A DNA stretch of 19,254 bases from an uncultured Eubacteriales bacterium (lineage in GTDB: Bacteria; Bacillota; Clostridia; Oscillospirales; Acutalibacteraceae). The notes beneath the pieces are model-generated. The model ran no database searches. It was not told where the DNA came from and saw only the letters and a program-made list of their open reading frames with translations. The stretch is from the NCBI GenBank assembly GCA_934643185.1, contig CAKUBN010000044.1, positions 1 through 19,254 on the forward strand, given 5' to 3'. A program made the position numbers and the translations under genes. Shown here one piece after another: positions 1 to 6,393 of the stretch (the stretch's first letter is position 1; the number at the start of each line of letters is the position of its first letter).

Positions 1-86
1 CAATCCACAGCATCTTAAATATTGTAGCATCCCGCTGGAGAGCGGTCTATAAATACTACTATTTTATTATACGAGGAGGTGTGGAC

Positions 87-524
87 ATGAAGCTGTCTGT
101 GAAACAGATCCCTTATGAAAATGAGGAAGAAGTGATTGTTCGCTGCTACGATATGCAGGAAAAATGGGTGGAAGCGATCCGTGCTGTCACGGCCGGCGAG
201 ATCACGATCAGCGGTTTGCTCGATGAAAAGGTGTACCGGCTGAAGCTCAGTGATGTTTATTACTTTGAAGTTATGGAAGGCCGCTCTTTCCTGTATTGCG
301 AGAAAGCCGTTTTTGCGTGTAAGCAAAAGCTGTACGAATTTGAAGAGTTGTGTCGAACCTCTATGCTGTTCCGGTGCAGTAAGTCCATGATCCTGAACGC
401 GGATAAGATCCGGTATGTCCACCCTTCTGTATCAGGACGGTTCGAGGCCACGCTGACGAATAACGAAAAAGTCATGATTTCCCGGCAGTATGTCGGTGAG
501 CTCAAGCGTCTGCTGGGAATATAG
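87..524 (+). CDS. LytTR-family DNA-binding transcriptional regulator
   Basis: A 145-residue protein whose residues about 45-143 match the LytTR DNA-binding domain (KVYRLKLSDVYYFEV, then FRCSKSMILNADKI and the final ISRQYVGELKRLL). There is no receiver domain, so this is the short stand-alone LytTR type and not a response regulator. I chose ATG 87 because GAGGAGGT at 73-80 sits six bases upstream; the in-frame GTG at 81 would touch that site. The DUF3021 membrane gene starts nine bases after the stop. LytTR-DUF3021 pairs are common in Bacillota, where the membrane protein is thought to control the regulator. The usual target, often an ABC transporter operon, is not next door, so the pair may be displaced or act elsewhere. 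Confidence 0.9.
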   Translation: MKLSVKQIPYENEEEVIVRCYDMQEKWVEAIRAVTAGEITISGLLDEKVYRLKLSDVYYFEVMEGRSFLYCEKAVFACKQKLYEFEELCRTSMLFRCSKSMILNADKIRYVHPSVSGRFEATLTNNEKVMISRQYVGELKRLLGI

Positions 525-533
525 GAGGCACGT

Positions 534-959
534 ATGAAAAAGCTTGTTTTTTGGCTTCACCGCTTTGTTGTAGCCTACGGGATTATTATGCTCAGCACCT
601 TTTTCATGTGCCTGCTGTTTAACCCTGCTTCGCAGTTGCCGGTAGTCACCTTTTTTGGAAGATGTATCCTCTTTACATTGGTGTGCATGGCTACGCTGGT
701 CGTTTATTATTCTAAAGGTGATTTAACACCGAGGGCATGGTGGGGTCGTACCATACTGCACGCAATCGTACTGGAAGCAGTATTGCTTCCTCTTGCGCAT
801 CATTGGGCGTTTTGGTACAACGCCTTGGACGGTATGATTTATGCCGGTTTTATTCTGGCTGCCAAAATCGTCTGGCATTTGATCGATTTCGGTCAAAGCG
901 CCCGAACCGCAGCGGAGGTGAATGAACAGCTTCGCAAACGTCATCAGAACCGAAAATAA
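534..959 (+). CDS. DUF3021 family membrane protein, partner of the LytTR regulator
   Basis: A 141-residue integral membrane protein with about four hydrophobic segments (roughly residues 10-30, 38-58, 70-90 and 97-115) and a charged cytoplasmic tail ending in EQLRKRHQNRK. Length and layout fit the DUF3021 family, which usually lies directly behind a short LytTR gene. AGGAGG at 522-527 precedes ATG 534 with good spacing, and the short gap to the upstream stop implies co-transcription and probably coupled translation. The role as a membrane-bound modulator of the LytTR protein is inferred from this pairing; no catalytic motif is visible. Confidence 0.85.
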   Translation: MKKLVFWLHRFVVAYGIIMLSTFFMCLLFNPASQLPVVTFFGRCILFTLVCMATLVVYYSKGDLTPRAWWGRTILHAIVLEAVLLPLAHHWAFWYNALDGMIYAGFILAAKIVWHLIDFGQSARTAAEVNEQLRKRHQNRK

Positions 960-985
960 GATTCAAAGAGAGGAAGTGACAGTAG

Positions 986-1186
986 ATGGAGATATGCGAA
1001 AAAACAGATTGGATCCGCTGCCCCAAGTGTGGCAGCAAGACACGGACACAAGTTCGGGAGCATACGGTGTTAGAGGATTTTCCCTTGTTTTGCCCGAAGT
1101 GCCATTATAGCTGTGTCATTACCTTTCGCAGCGGTAAAATTGAAGAAGTAAAATTGCCAGACGCTAAGACGCAGAGCAAACCTTAA
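986..1186 (+). CDS. Cysteine-rich KTR domain small protein (zinc ribbon)
   Basis: A 66-residue protein with two CxxC pairs (C12/C15 and C36/C39), consistent with one zinc ribbon. The family's KTR tripeptide follows the first pair at residues 18-20, and the conserved PDAKTQ tail is present near the C terminus. Family members are common in Bacillota integrative conjugative elements and accessory regions, but their function is unknown. The gene follows the DUF3021 gene by 26 bases, so it may be the last gene of that operon. Its final codons form the left arm of a rho-independent terminator, an arrangement I recall as typical of this family. Confidence 0.85.
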   Translation: MEICEKTDWIRCPKCGSKTRTQVREHTVLEDFPLFCPKCHYSCVITFRSGKIEEVKLPDAKTQSKP

Positions 1187-1212
1187 AAATGCAGGTTTGT
1201 TCTGCGTCTTTT
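1166..1212 (+). terminator. Rho-independent terminator overlapping the KTR gene
   Basis: AAGACGCAGAGCAAACC (1166-1182) pairs with GGTTTGTTCTGCGTCTT (from 1194), leaving a loop of about 11 bases, and is followed by TT. The left arm lies inside the coding end of the KTR gene (stop TAA at 1184-1186). It closes the LytTR-DUF3021-KTR unit. Confidence 0.8.
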
Positions 1213-1299
1213 CAATGATATGAGGAGAAACAGTAAAAGACTCGATTTGCGGTGCAGATTGCGTTAACGGCCGGTGAAACAGCCCCATACCCACTTTGA

Positions 1300-1455
1300 G
1301 GTGTTATCGTCGGCTTTATGAAGGTGGAAAAGGCGGCTGAGCTGGATATGTATTTCGATAATGGCGGCAGCATTGCGTTGGGTGTCATGTTTATCGTTAT
1401 CTCCCTGCTGTGCCGCTGCGGCGCGGAGCTGACAGAGGAAAAAGACGTTCAGTAG
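1300..1455 (+). pseudogene. C-terminal remnant of a DUF2975-like membrane protein
   Basis: One frame opens just after a stop at 1297-1299 and runs to TAG 1453-1455. It encodes a hydrophobic segment followed by a polar tail: LGVMFIVISLLCRCGAELTE, then EKDVQ. The pattern of a last membrane helix followed by a G-A-E-L-x-E-E tail resembles the C terminus of DUF2975 proteins, which are often followed by a small XRE gene; none is present here. No ribosome binding site or proper start is visible (first ATG 1318), so this is probably a decayed fragment. The family call is tentative. The rest of 1187-1522 shows no gene. Confidence 0.4.
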
Positions 1456-1522
1456 TTATGGATAAAACGATCGAACTTACTTAGCCGGCAGTCATGCAAT
1501 TTTCAGAAAGGGAGAAAGAGCA

Positions 1523-1975
1523 ATGAATGAATTTACATATATCGATCTTAAACAGCAGCCCAAATTAAAAGATCAGGCCGCCGAGTGGTTTCATCAGAAA
1601 TGGGGAGTCCCCCAAGAAGCCTATCTGGAGTGTATGGACGATTATCTGAATGGCACAACAGATTACGGCTGGTATCTCTGCCTGGACGGAGATAAGATCG
1701 TCGGCGGCTTGGGTGTGATCGAAAATGATTTTCACGACAGAAAAGATCTGACCCCCAACATTTGTGCTGTCTATACGGAGGAAAGCCACCGCTGCCGGGG
1801 AATCGCAGGGAAGCTGCTCAATATGGTGGTGGAGGACTTGAGAACAAAGGGGATTTCGCCTGTTTACCTGCTTACAGATCATACAAGCTTCTATGAGCGT
1901 TATGACTGGGAGTTCCTGTGCATGGCGCAGGGCGACGGCGAAACAGAACCGTCCAGAATGTATATTCACCGATAA
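1523..1975 (+). CDS. GNAT family N-acetyltransferase
   Basis: A 150-residue cytoplasmic protein with the GNAT acetyl-CoA fold. Strand beta-4 (NICAVYTEESHR) leads into the pyrophosphate-binding loop C-R-G-I-A-G-K at residues 91-97, the form of motif A (R/Q-x-x-G-x-G/A). It is followed by helix KLLNMVVEDLRTKG and a motif-B-like stretch YLLTDHTSFYERYDWEFL. Length fits a single-domain acetyltransferase. The substrate cannot be read from the sequence; similar stand-alone GNATs act on small amines, antibiotics or protein N termini. GGGAG at 1509-1513 precedes ATG 1523. It is flanked by remnants and a deaminase, so it looks like accessory cargo. Confidence 0.85.
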   Translation: MNEFTYIDLKQQPKLKDQAAEWFHQKWGVPQEAYLECMDDYLNGTTDYGWYLCLDGDKIVGGLGVIENDFHDRKDLTPNICAVYTEESHRCRGIAGKLLNMVVEDLRTKGISPVYLLTDHTSFYERYDWEFLCMAQGDGETEPSRMYIHR

Positions 1976-2108
1976 CACCGTGAACTGCATTTACGATCGT
2001 TATTCTGTTTTTTATTTTTAGGGGTGTCCCGGGTTCGAGCGCAAAATATAAATATCCGTATCTGTATGGATTTATAAAATATATAAGAAATTATCGAGGT
2101 GATCATTT

Positions 2109-2507
2109 ATGTGGAACAAATTGTACAATGCAGCGGTTAAGGTGCAAAATGGCCGAACAATTTCGCCGTTCATAGATGCGGGAGGAGCTGCCGCTGCAAT
2201 TCTTACGAAGCAAGGAAATATTTATGTTGGCGTTTGTATTGATACGGCTTCAACCCTTGGAATGTGTGCAGAGAGAAATGCCATTGCCAATATGATCACA
2301 AACGGAGAAAATCAGATCGATAAAGTAGTTGCTGTAATGCCTGACGGAAAAGTCGGTTCTCCTTGTGGTGCTTGCCGTGAATATATGATGCAGTTGGATA
2401 AAAACAGTGGAGATATTGAGATCCTTCTTGACCTTGAAACGCAAAAGACAGTAAGGCTCAAAGAGCTGATCCCGGATTGGTGGGGATACGATAGATTTAC
2501 GGAATAG
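2109..2507 (+). CDS. Cytidine deaminase (homotetrameric type)
   Basis: A 132-residue zinc enzyme predicted to hydrolyse cytidine or deoxycytidine to uridine and ammonia in pyrimidine salvage. The catalytic motif C-A-E-R-N-A-I places zinc ligand C53 and proton shuttle E55, and S-P-C-G-A-C supplies C86 and C89. These positions equal those of the Bacillus subtilis tetrameric enzyme. Blasticidin-S deaminases share this fold, so a nucleoside-antibiotic substrate is a lesser alternative. GAGGTGATC at 2096-2104 precedes ATG 2109. Upstream, ATCCGTA (2054-2060) and TATGGAT (2065-2071) can pair next to a TATAAA at 2073-2078, a possible promoter or operator. The leader is AT-rich. Confidence 0.88.
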   Translation: MWNKLYNAAVKVQNGRTISPFIDAGGAAAAILTKQGNIYVGVCIDTASTLGMCAERNAIANMITNGENQIDKVVAVMPDGKVGSPCGACREYMMQLDKNSGDIEILLDLETQKTVRLKELIPDWWGYDRFTE

Positions 2508-2520
2508 GAATTCCAAAAGC

Positions 2521-2649
2521 ATGAGAAACAAGAACCGCATGGTTTTGCCGGTAGTTGTCTGCTTGTGTGTTATGATGACGGGTTGCCATGCGGCCGGCAA
2601 GTTTGATGGGAATAAAACTGTCCATGAGGGCTATTTTCAATTGGATTGA
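2521..2649 (+). pseudogene. Truncated lipoprotein, N-terminal part only
   Basis: A 42-codon frame begins MRNKNRMVLPVVVCLCVMM and reaches a lipobox-like T-G-C at about residues 19-21, as expected for a type II signal peptide. The mature part runs A-A-G-K-F-D-G-N-K-T and then stops at TGA 2647-2649. The F-D-G-N-K-T segment just after the lipid cysteine recalls small Bacillota lipoproteins that begin F-D-G-S-R-T-G-N and run to about 100 residues or more. The present frame is far shorter, so I read it as a disrupted gene. No strong ribosome binding site is seen. Confidence 0.4.
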
Positions 2650-2700
2650 ATCGGTATTTTGCCAATATCCATGTTAACGCAGAAGGGCAGAAAGTCAACA

Positions 2701-2771
2701 AGTGCAGCACAATTTTCGAAAATGCCTTGATCGGCGTACCTCGCCGAGCTTTTTGAAAATTGCGCTGCACT
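2701..2771. repeat. Nested inverted repeat in intergenic DNA
   Basis: AGTGCAGCACAATTTTC (2701-2717) and GAAAATTGCGCTGCACT (2755-2771) are inverted copies with one mismatch in 17. Inside them TCGGCG (2731-2736) and CGCCGA (2742-2747) form a smaller hairpin. The compact two-level structure suits a folded RNA or a small dispersed repeat. There is no T tract right after it. Apart from this, and the palindromes near 2970-3006, the gap 2650-3046 shows no gene. Confidence 0.5.
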
Positions 2772-2969
2772 CTTCTTAGGGGGCATGAACAGAACAAAGC
2801 TAACGCGGATGTTTCGTCCCAGTCGTCAAAAATCGACATTTTTCTGTATGCAGACTGTGTATACTGATATTTGGTAATGGTTTTGATTTGTACAGAATAT
2901 TCACATCATCCACGTGAACATTTCTCACATAGTCGTGCATAAAATGCAAAATAGCGTATACTATGGTTT

Positions 2970-3006
2970 GTACCTTATTCGATAAGATACCACACAATTT
3001 TGTGTG
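2970..3006. promoter_or_regulatory. Two adjacent palindromes upstream of the XRE gene (candidate operators)
   Basis: GTACCTTAT (2970-2978) and ATAAGATAC (2982-2990) form an inverted repeat with one mismatch. Directly next to it CACACAA (2991-2997) and TTGTGTG (3000-3006) are perfect inverted arms with a 2-base spacer. They end 40 bases before the XRE start codon, a usual place for an autoregulatory site. The link to that protein is inferred. Confidence 0.45.
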
Positions 3007-3046
3007 CACGATTTTCACAGTATGGCACAGCGGATGGTGAGAAGCT

Positions 3047-3487
3047 ATGGAAGAAATGGAATCTAAGGTGATCTTCGGCCGGCGGCTTAAGCGCTTCCGT
3101 GAAGAAAGCGGCTACACGCAGTCGATCCTTGCGAATATTCTTGGCATTGAGCGTTCCACCTACACGTATTATGAGACCGGCAAAACGACGCCTGTGATTT
3201 TTGACCTGATGCGTCTTTGCCGCCTTTACCGCGTTTCTTTAGATGAGCTGTGCGGTTACAGTGCCAGCCCCACGGACGCGATGCGCCTGAGTGATTCCGG
3301 CCAGCGCGTGAAGGTGCGTGCACGCCGCAAAGAGCGCTACCTTGCCGATTCTGTGCAGGATCTTTCCACCGATGAGCAGCAGCTTTTGGCGTATTACCGT
3401 TCCGCTTCCCCGGAAGACCGTGCAGAGCTTTTTGAGCATCTGCGCACGGCGCGCTGCCGCGACCGCCGCCGCTCCGTTGAAAAATGA
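3047..3487 (+). CDS. XRE-family helix-turn-helix transcriptional regulator
   Basis: A 146-residue protein with an N-terminal Cro/CI-type HTH at residues about 9-66 (LKRFREESGYTQSILANILG, then a recognition helix ending STYTYYETGKTTP). An Arg-rich linker (RVKVRARRKERY) and a short acidic helical C-terminal part follow (LSTDEQQLLAYYRSASPEDR). No protease or ligand domain is visible. ATG 3047 follows a weak GGTGAG; ATG 3056 is a second possible start. It lies 19 bases before tRNA-Arg and outside the integrated element, so it belongs to the host. Paired palindromes upstream suggest autoregulation. Confidence 0.85.
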   Translation: MEEMESKVIFGRRLKRFREESGYTQSILANILGIERSTYTYYETGKTTPVIFDLMRLCRLYRVSLDELCGYSASPTDAMRLSDSGQRVKVRARRKERYLADSVQDLSTDEQQLLAYYRSASPEDRAELFEHLRTARCRDRRRSVEK

Positions 3488-3506
3488 CCTTCCAAAATTT
3501 TCATAT

Positions 3507-3583
3507 GCGCTTGTAGCCCAGTTGGATAGAGCGACAGACTCCGACTCTGTAGGCCGCTGGTTCGAATCCAGTCAAGCGCGCCA
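3507..3583 (+). tRNA. tRNA-Arg (anticodon CCG), with encoded CCA
   Basis: A full cloverleaf is visible. The acceptor stem is GCGCTTG with CAAGCGC, the anticodon stem ACAGA/TCTGT encloses loop CTCCGAC with anticodon CCG (reads CGG), and the T arm carries TTCGAAT. Discriminator G3580 is followed by an encoded CCA (3581-3583). The 3' part, from 3558, is duplicated at the far end of the integrated element, so this gene is the integration site and was restored by the insertion. Confidence 0.97.
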
Positions 3584-3584
3584 A
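3558..3584 (+). repeat. attL core: left copy of the 27-bp direct repeat
   Basis: The sequence from TGGTTCGAATCC to GCGCGCCAA is repeated exactly at 13152-13178. Bases on both sides differ (C3557 versus G13151, A3585 versus C13179). It covers the T arm, acceptor 3' strand and CCA of tRNA-Arg, the usual crossover zone for tRNA-targeting tyrosine recombinases. Confidence 0.95.
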
Positions 3585-3589
3585 AGAAA

Positions 3590-3622
3590 CCCCGCATGAA
3601 CACTGATGTTCTGCGGGTTTTT
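3590..3622. terminator. Bidirectional terminator between tRNA-Arg and the integrase gene
   Basis: CCCGCA-T-GAACA (3591-3602) pairs with TGTTC-TGCGGG (3607-3617) around a CTGA loop, with one bulged T, followed by TTTTT on the plus strand. The minus strand reads TTTCTTT after the stem. It lies inside the element, so the insertion gives the tRNA a new terminator. Confidence 0.8.
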
Positions 3623-3630
3623 GATTTATC

Positions 3631-3655
3631 TGTAACACACAAAATAACACACTTT
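3631..3655. repeat. Left-end TAACACAC pair (candidate integrase arm sites)
   Basis: TAACACAC occurs at 3633-3640 and 3645-3652, 12 bases apart in the same direction. The same arrangement lies near the right att site at 13016-13039, and a 15-base string AAAATAACACACTTT is shared by both ends. This suggests arm-type binding sites for the integrase. Confidence 0.5.
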
Positions 3656-4873
3656 TTATTCTGCGCCGGTTTTTTCGGCGCTTTTTTCTTTTATGATCTC
3701 ATCGACAAGCGCGAGGATTTCGGCGGCGGTTTCGTCGTCTGTAATGCTGTGCAGCTTATCGCACAGGCGCTGCATCGGTGTGCCGCTTTCCGCTTCTGAT
3801 GGGTGTGCGGTGAACCTCTCAAACAGCGCCGTGACCTTTCGGGCGGTGGCTGCGTCCTCACCGTTCAGCTCATGCCCGTACACGCCGAACGTGTCCATGC
3901 TTTTGGAATGCCCTACGAGCGGCTTTACTTCGCCCTCTGAAAGCGTCTTCGCGATGCTGACGAAGGTGTGGCGGAGTTCGTAAAGGCTGACGGGCGTGAT
4001 GCCGTTGTGTTTGCAATATGTCTTCCAACCGTTATAGTAAATCGCGTGCGGCGGAAGCGGAAACACATAGGCGCCGCGGCGCCCCTGCTCCTTCTGGCAG
4101 CGCAGCGCTTCGGCGGCTTGCTCGGACAAAACAAAGCTGCGGACGGCGTTTTCATTCTTGCCGCGCGTTTCTTCGCCGTGGATATTGATAGACCGGCGCA
4201 CATGGACGACGCTGCCGGTTATGTCCTCCCATTTAAGCCCGCGCAGTTCGCCGGGGCGCAGACCCGTAAGGACGGCGAAGCGATAGGAATAAATATACGG
4301 GTCAGAAAGCGGCTTTCCGTTGAAGGTCGTCTCATCGGACGAAAACAGCACCGTCAATTCTTCCGGCTGCAAGACCCGCTTTCCCTTGTTTCGGGCGCTG
4401 GCGGCTATTTCCACGTCGTCCGGGCGGTATTCCGTGTATTTGTTCTTGCGGCACCATTTGAAGAACTTTGAAAGGATCCCCTTGCAGTTCTGGACGGACT
4501 TTCGGGAAAGCCCTTTCGAGACCATGAGGTCAAGCAGCTTTTGTATATCGTTGTCGCAGACGTTGGAAATCTTCACGCGCCCGATATTCGGCACGATCCA
4601 GATACGCTTATAATACTCAATCTGCGCCGCTGCCGAGGACCCGGAAAGCAGCTTGTTCGCCTCCTCAAACTCAGAAAAGAGCTTTTCGATATTGGAAGCG
4701 GCGCCGATGATCCCGCTGTCAAGCCACGCATCCGCTTTGGCGTTGGCTTCTCTCTGGCCGGTCCTGCCGGGGGCGGAGCTGTAAAAGCTGCGGCGGTATC
4801 CGTCTTTCTGTACGTTGATCTGCCAGCGGTTATATTTTTCGTTCCACGTCGCCGTGTTCGTCCGCTTTCCCAT
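3656..4873 (-). CDS. int: Tyrosine recombinase / phage-type integrase
   Basis: A 405-residue site-specific recombinase that would insert and excise the element at tRNA-Arg. Residues about 1-55 form a Tn916-like arm-binding region, about 62-145 the core-binding SAM-like domain (IWIVPNIGRVKISNVCDNDI), and 165-350 the catalytic domain. Visible catalytic residues are R206 (TGLRPGE), probably K239, R301, H322 (VGHSK) and nucleophile Y332 (GVYGH). Box II reads Y298-E-L-R301-H-T, so the usual first histidine is tyrosine, as I recall from several Clostridia integrases. I chose ATG 4873 because AAAGGAG lies just upstream; ATG 4927 has no such site. Transcription runs toward attL. No excisionase gene is apparent. 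Confidence 0.93.
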   Translation of the reverse strand: MGKRTNTATWNEKYNRWQINVQKDGYRRSFYSSAPGRTGQREANAKADAWLDSGIIGAASNIEKLFSEFEEANKLLSGSSAAAQIEYYKRIWIVPNIGRVKISNVCDNDIQKLLDLMVSKGLSRKSVQNCKGILSKFFKWCRKNKYTEYRPDDVEIAASARNKGKRVLQPEELTVLFSSDETTFNGKPLSDPYIYSYRFAVLTGLRPGELRGLKWEDITGSVVHVRRSINIHGEETRGKNENAVRSFVLSEQAAEALRCQKEQGRRGAYVFPLPPHAIYYNGWKTYCKHNGITPVSLYELRHTFVSIAKTLSEGEVKPLVGHSKSMDTFGVYGHELNGEDAATARKVTALFERFTAHPSEAESGTPMQRLCDKLHSITDDETAAEILALVDEIIKEKSAEKTGAE

Positions 4874-5409
4874 ATATGCGCTTCTCCTTTCCACCTGTGC
4901 GTCTCTGCACGGGCTTTTTGTCTTCATAGGGTAAATTTATGTTTTCGCTTATCGTCGCTTACAGCGCGTTACAGAGCGTTTTAGAGCTATGTGCGTTAAA
5001 CCGACACCTAAGGGCAAATGTAGTTTTTTGTAGCTGTATGCCGCCGAACCGTTATATTTCGTTATGATTACTGCCCACCCGCCTTCAAATTTCCTCTGTG
5101 TGTAAATCGGCGCCGGACGGCACCGGGTCGCCAACGTGGGTGCGGGGGTCCCTCCCCCACCCCTTTGACGCGGAAGCGGTGCAGGGCATAAGGCAAGCTG
5201 TCCACAAAGCAGTGCTTTGTATTTCCGTAAAGCCCGATATTTCCTATCATTCCGGGCGCGGGCGCGTGTGGACAAAATTTTCTGAACGTGTGTATAACGT
5301 GCGTATGCAGCTTGCACAAAGCGCCGCTTTCGGGGTTGGGGAGATTGTACAAGTGGGCAAGTGAACGACCTGAAAAAACCTGAAATTCTTTGACTGCTTT
5401 CGCTTTCGT

Positions 5410-5495
5410 CCTGACATATCTGACACCCTAAAAAGGGACGTCTATCAGATGGACACCCTAAAAAGAATCCTAACATTTCTAACACCCTAAAAAGG
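5410..5495. repeat. Three copies of ACACCCTAAAAAG at a 29-30 base period
   Basis: Exact copies lie at 5423-5435, 5453-5465 and 5482-5494. The first and third are part of longer similar units of about 26 bases (CTGACATATCTG- and CTAACATTTCTA- before the shared core). The period is close to three helical turns, so bound proteins would face the same side. Likely binding sites for an element protein. Confidence 0.65.
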
Positions 5496-5674
5496 TTTAC
5501 AAAATCCGTTCAAATCTGTAAAATAGGCGCGCGACGAAGCTTTGAACGGAAGCGGCTGCACTCGGCTTAGGGCGTCGGTCAAATCGATACCCATGCCGGT
5601 GAATGGGGGGCAGTCTGGCTTATCCCATTGGGTAAGGGGTGTTAGATGCACCTCATCGAAAGCGAGTCAGAATT

Positions 5675-5700
5675 TAGCGCGCTCAATTTTGAGCTGGCTA
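5675..5700 (-). terminator. Hairpin downstream of the repressor gene (terminator-like)
   Basis: TAGC-gc-GCTCAA (5675-5686) and TTGAGC-tg-GCTA (5689-5700) are inverted arms around a 2-base centre, starting 20 bases after the stop of the leftward repressor gene. No T tract follows on the minus strand, so this may instead be an operator or intrinsic pause site. Confidence 0.3.
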
Positions 5701-5720
5701 AGGTGCTGATAGTGGGATTG

Positions 5721-6248
5721 TTATTCCTCATCAACCTTTATTTGATAATCTGGAATTTTGGCAAGATCTTCAATCTGTTCTATAGCTTTCTTTTGCCCTG
5801 TTTCATTCATCACTTTCATCGCTTTTTCTATTCTTTCCATCCACCAATGATATTTAACTGTATCCCGAAAACGAGCAGCTACGTCGTTTGCATGTGCGCC
5901 CGTGGCTTCAAGAATAACAGTGCCATCCATTGAAACCATCACATCATCATCTGGTCTTGCTTTTTCCAAAACAGAACTATATGTGTCGATTACCTTTTGC
6001 ACTGTTTCCGGTGAAAACCCTTGTACATTTAATAAAAAGTCGCGAATTTCGTTTACCATATCGTCAATTAAATCTACAGTATTAACGTCAAGTGCCTTAG
6101 CTATTGCTTTTATCTGTGTTAAAGAAGGTTCTATTTTCCCGTTTTCATATTTAGAAATAACAGCGTGCTGCACACCTATTTTTTCTGCTAACTGTTGCTG
6201 CGTAATTCCTTTTTGCTTTCTAAATTCCCTTATTTTAGTTCCTACCAT
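5721..6248 (-). CDS. CI-like XRE repressor of the element
   Basis: A 175-residue protein with an N-terminal HTH at residues about 4-60 (TKIREFRKQKGITQQQLAEK, then HAVISKYENGKIEPS). A helical C-terminal region follows, ending in a motif common in phage repressors (an N-E-T-G-Q-K-K-A-I-E-x-I-E-D-L helix, then IPDYQ). There is no S24 autoprotease domain, so release is not expected by RecA-type self-cleavage; an inducer protein, as for satellite Stl repressors, is possible. ATG 6248 is chosen because AGGTGG lies eight bases upstream. The gene faces away from the Cro-like gene across a region with repeated GGAACA half-sites. It is more AT-rich than its neighbours. Confidence 0.85.
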   Translation of the reverse strand: MVGTKIREFRKQKGITQQQLAEKIGVQHAVISKYENGKIEPSLTQIKAIAKALDVNTVDLIDDMVNEIRDFLLNVQGFSPETVQKVIDTYSSVLEKARPDDDVMVSMDGTVILEATGAHANDVAARFRDTVKYHWWMERIEKAMKVMNETGQKKAIEQIEDLAKIPDYQIKVDEE

Positions 6249-6280
6249 GATACACACCACCTGTAGTACAATGTACTTCA

Positions 6281-6309
6281 ATTTTATCCTATCTGGAACA
6301 AAAAATCAA
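6281..6309 (-). promoter_or_regulatory. Promoter for the repressor gene, with an operator half-site
   Basis: On the minus strand TTGATT (6309-6304) and TAAAAT (6286-6281) are separated by 17 bases. The spacer contains TGTTCC (GGAACA at 6295-6300 on the plus strand), the same half-site found at the opposing promoter, so the repressor may control its own gene. Confidence 0.6.
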
Positions 6310-6327
6310 TAAAGATAAATTATTTTC

Positions 6328-6372
6328 TTGACAGGAACATAATTTTAGCATATAATGTTCCTATAAGGAACA
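6328..6372 (+). promoter_or_regulatory. Consensus promoter for the early operon, overlapped by GGAACA/TGTTCC operators
   Basis: TTGACA (6328-6333) and TATAAT (6351-6356) match the sigma-A consensus exactly with a 17-base spacer. GGAACA at 6334-6339 abuts the -35 box, TGTTCC at 6356-6361 overlaps the end of the -10 box, and GGAACA lies at 6367-6372. The last two form an inverted pair with a 5-base spacer. This is a phage-type switch: a strong promoter held off by a repressor bound at the inverted sites. Confidence 0.85.
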
Positions 6373-6393
6373 AACAGTGAGGTGAACCACACA

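Larger units (their letters stand above)
4928..5720. other. Non-coding region between integrase and repressor
   Basis: I find no convincing gene here; a long minus-strand frame (4949-5485) lacks a ribosome binding site and looks like chance. The stretch holds a type II CRISPR-repeat-like 15-mer (4978-4992), a G/C hairpin (about 5138-5163), a hairpin with arms ACAAAGC/GCTTTGT (5204-5220), DnaA-box-like words (5267-5297), a three-copy repeat (5410-5495), a bulged hairpin CTTATCCC/GGGTAAG (5620-5637) and an inverted repeat (5675-5700). It probably carries integration, excision or replication control sites. Confidence 0.5.

Noticed and set aside
3318..3599. Plus-strand frame running through the XRE gene end and the tRNA
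   Set aside because: It translates the tRNA gene and lies in a shifted frame of the XRE gene; no start signal.
4949..5485. Minus-strand frame of 178 codons upstream of the integrase
   Set aside because: No ribosome binding site, low-complexity Pro/Arg/Cys content, and it crosses the phased repeats and hairpins.
5520..5700. Transfer origin (oriT) of a mobilisable element
   Set aside because: Hairpins are present, but there is no relaxase or mobilisation gene and no nic motif that I can recognise.
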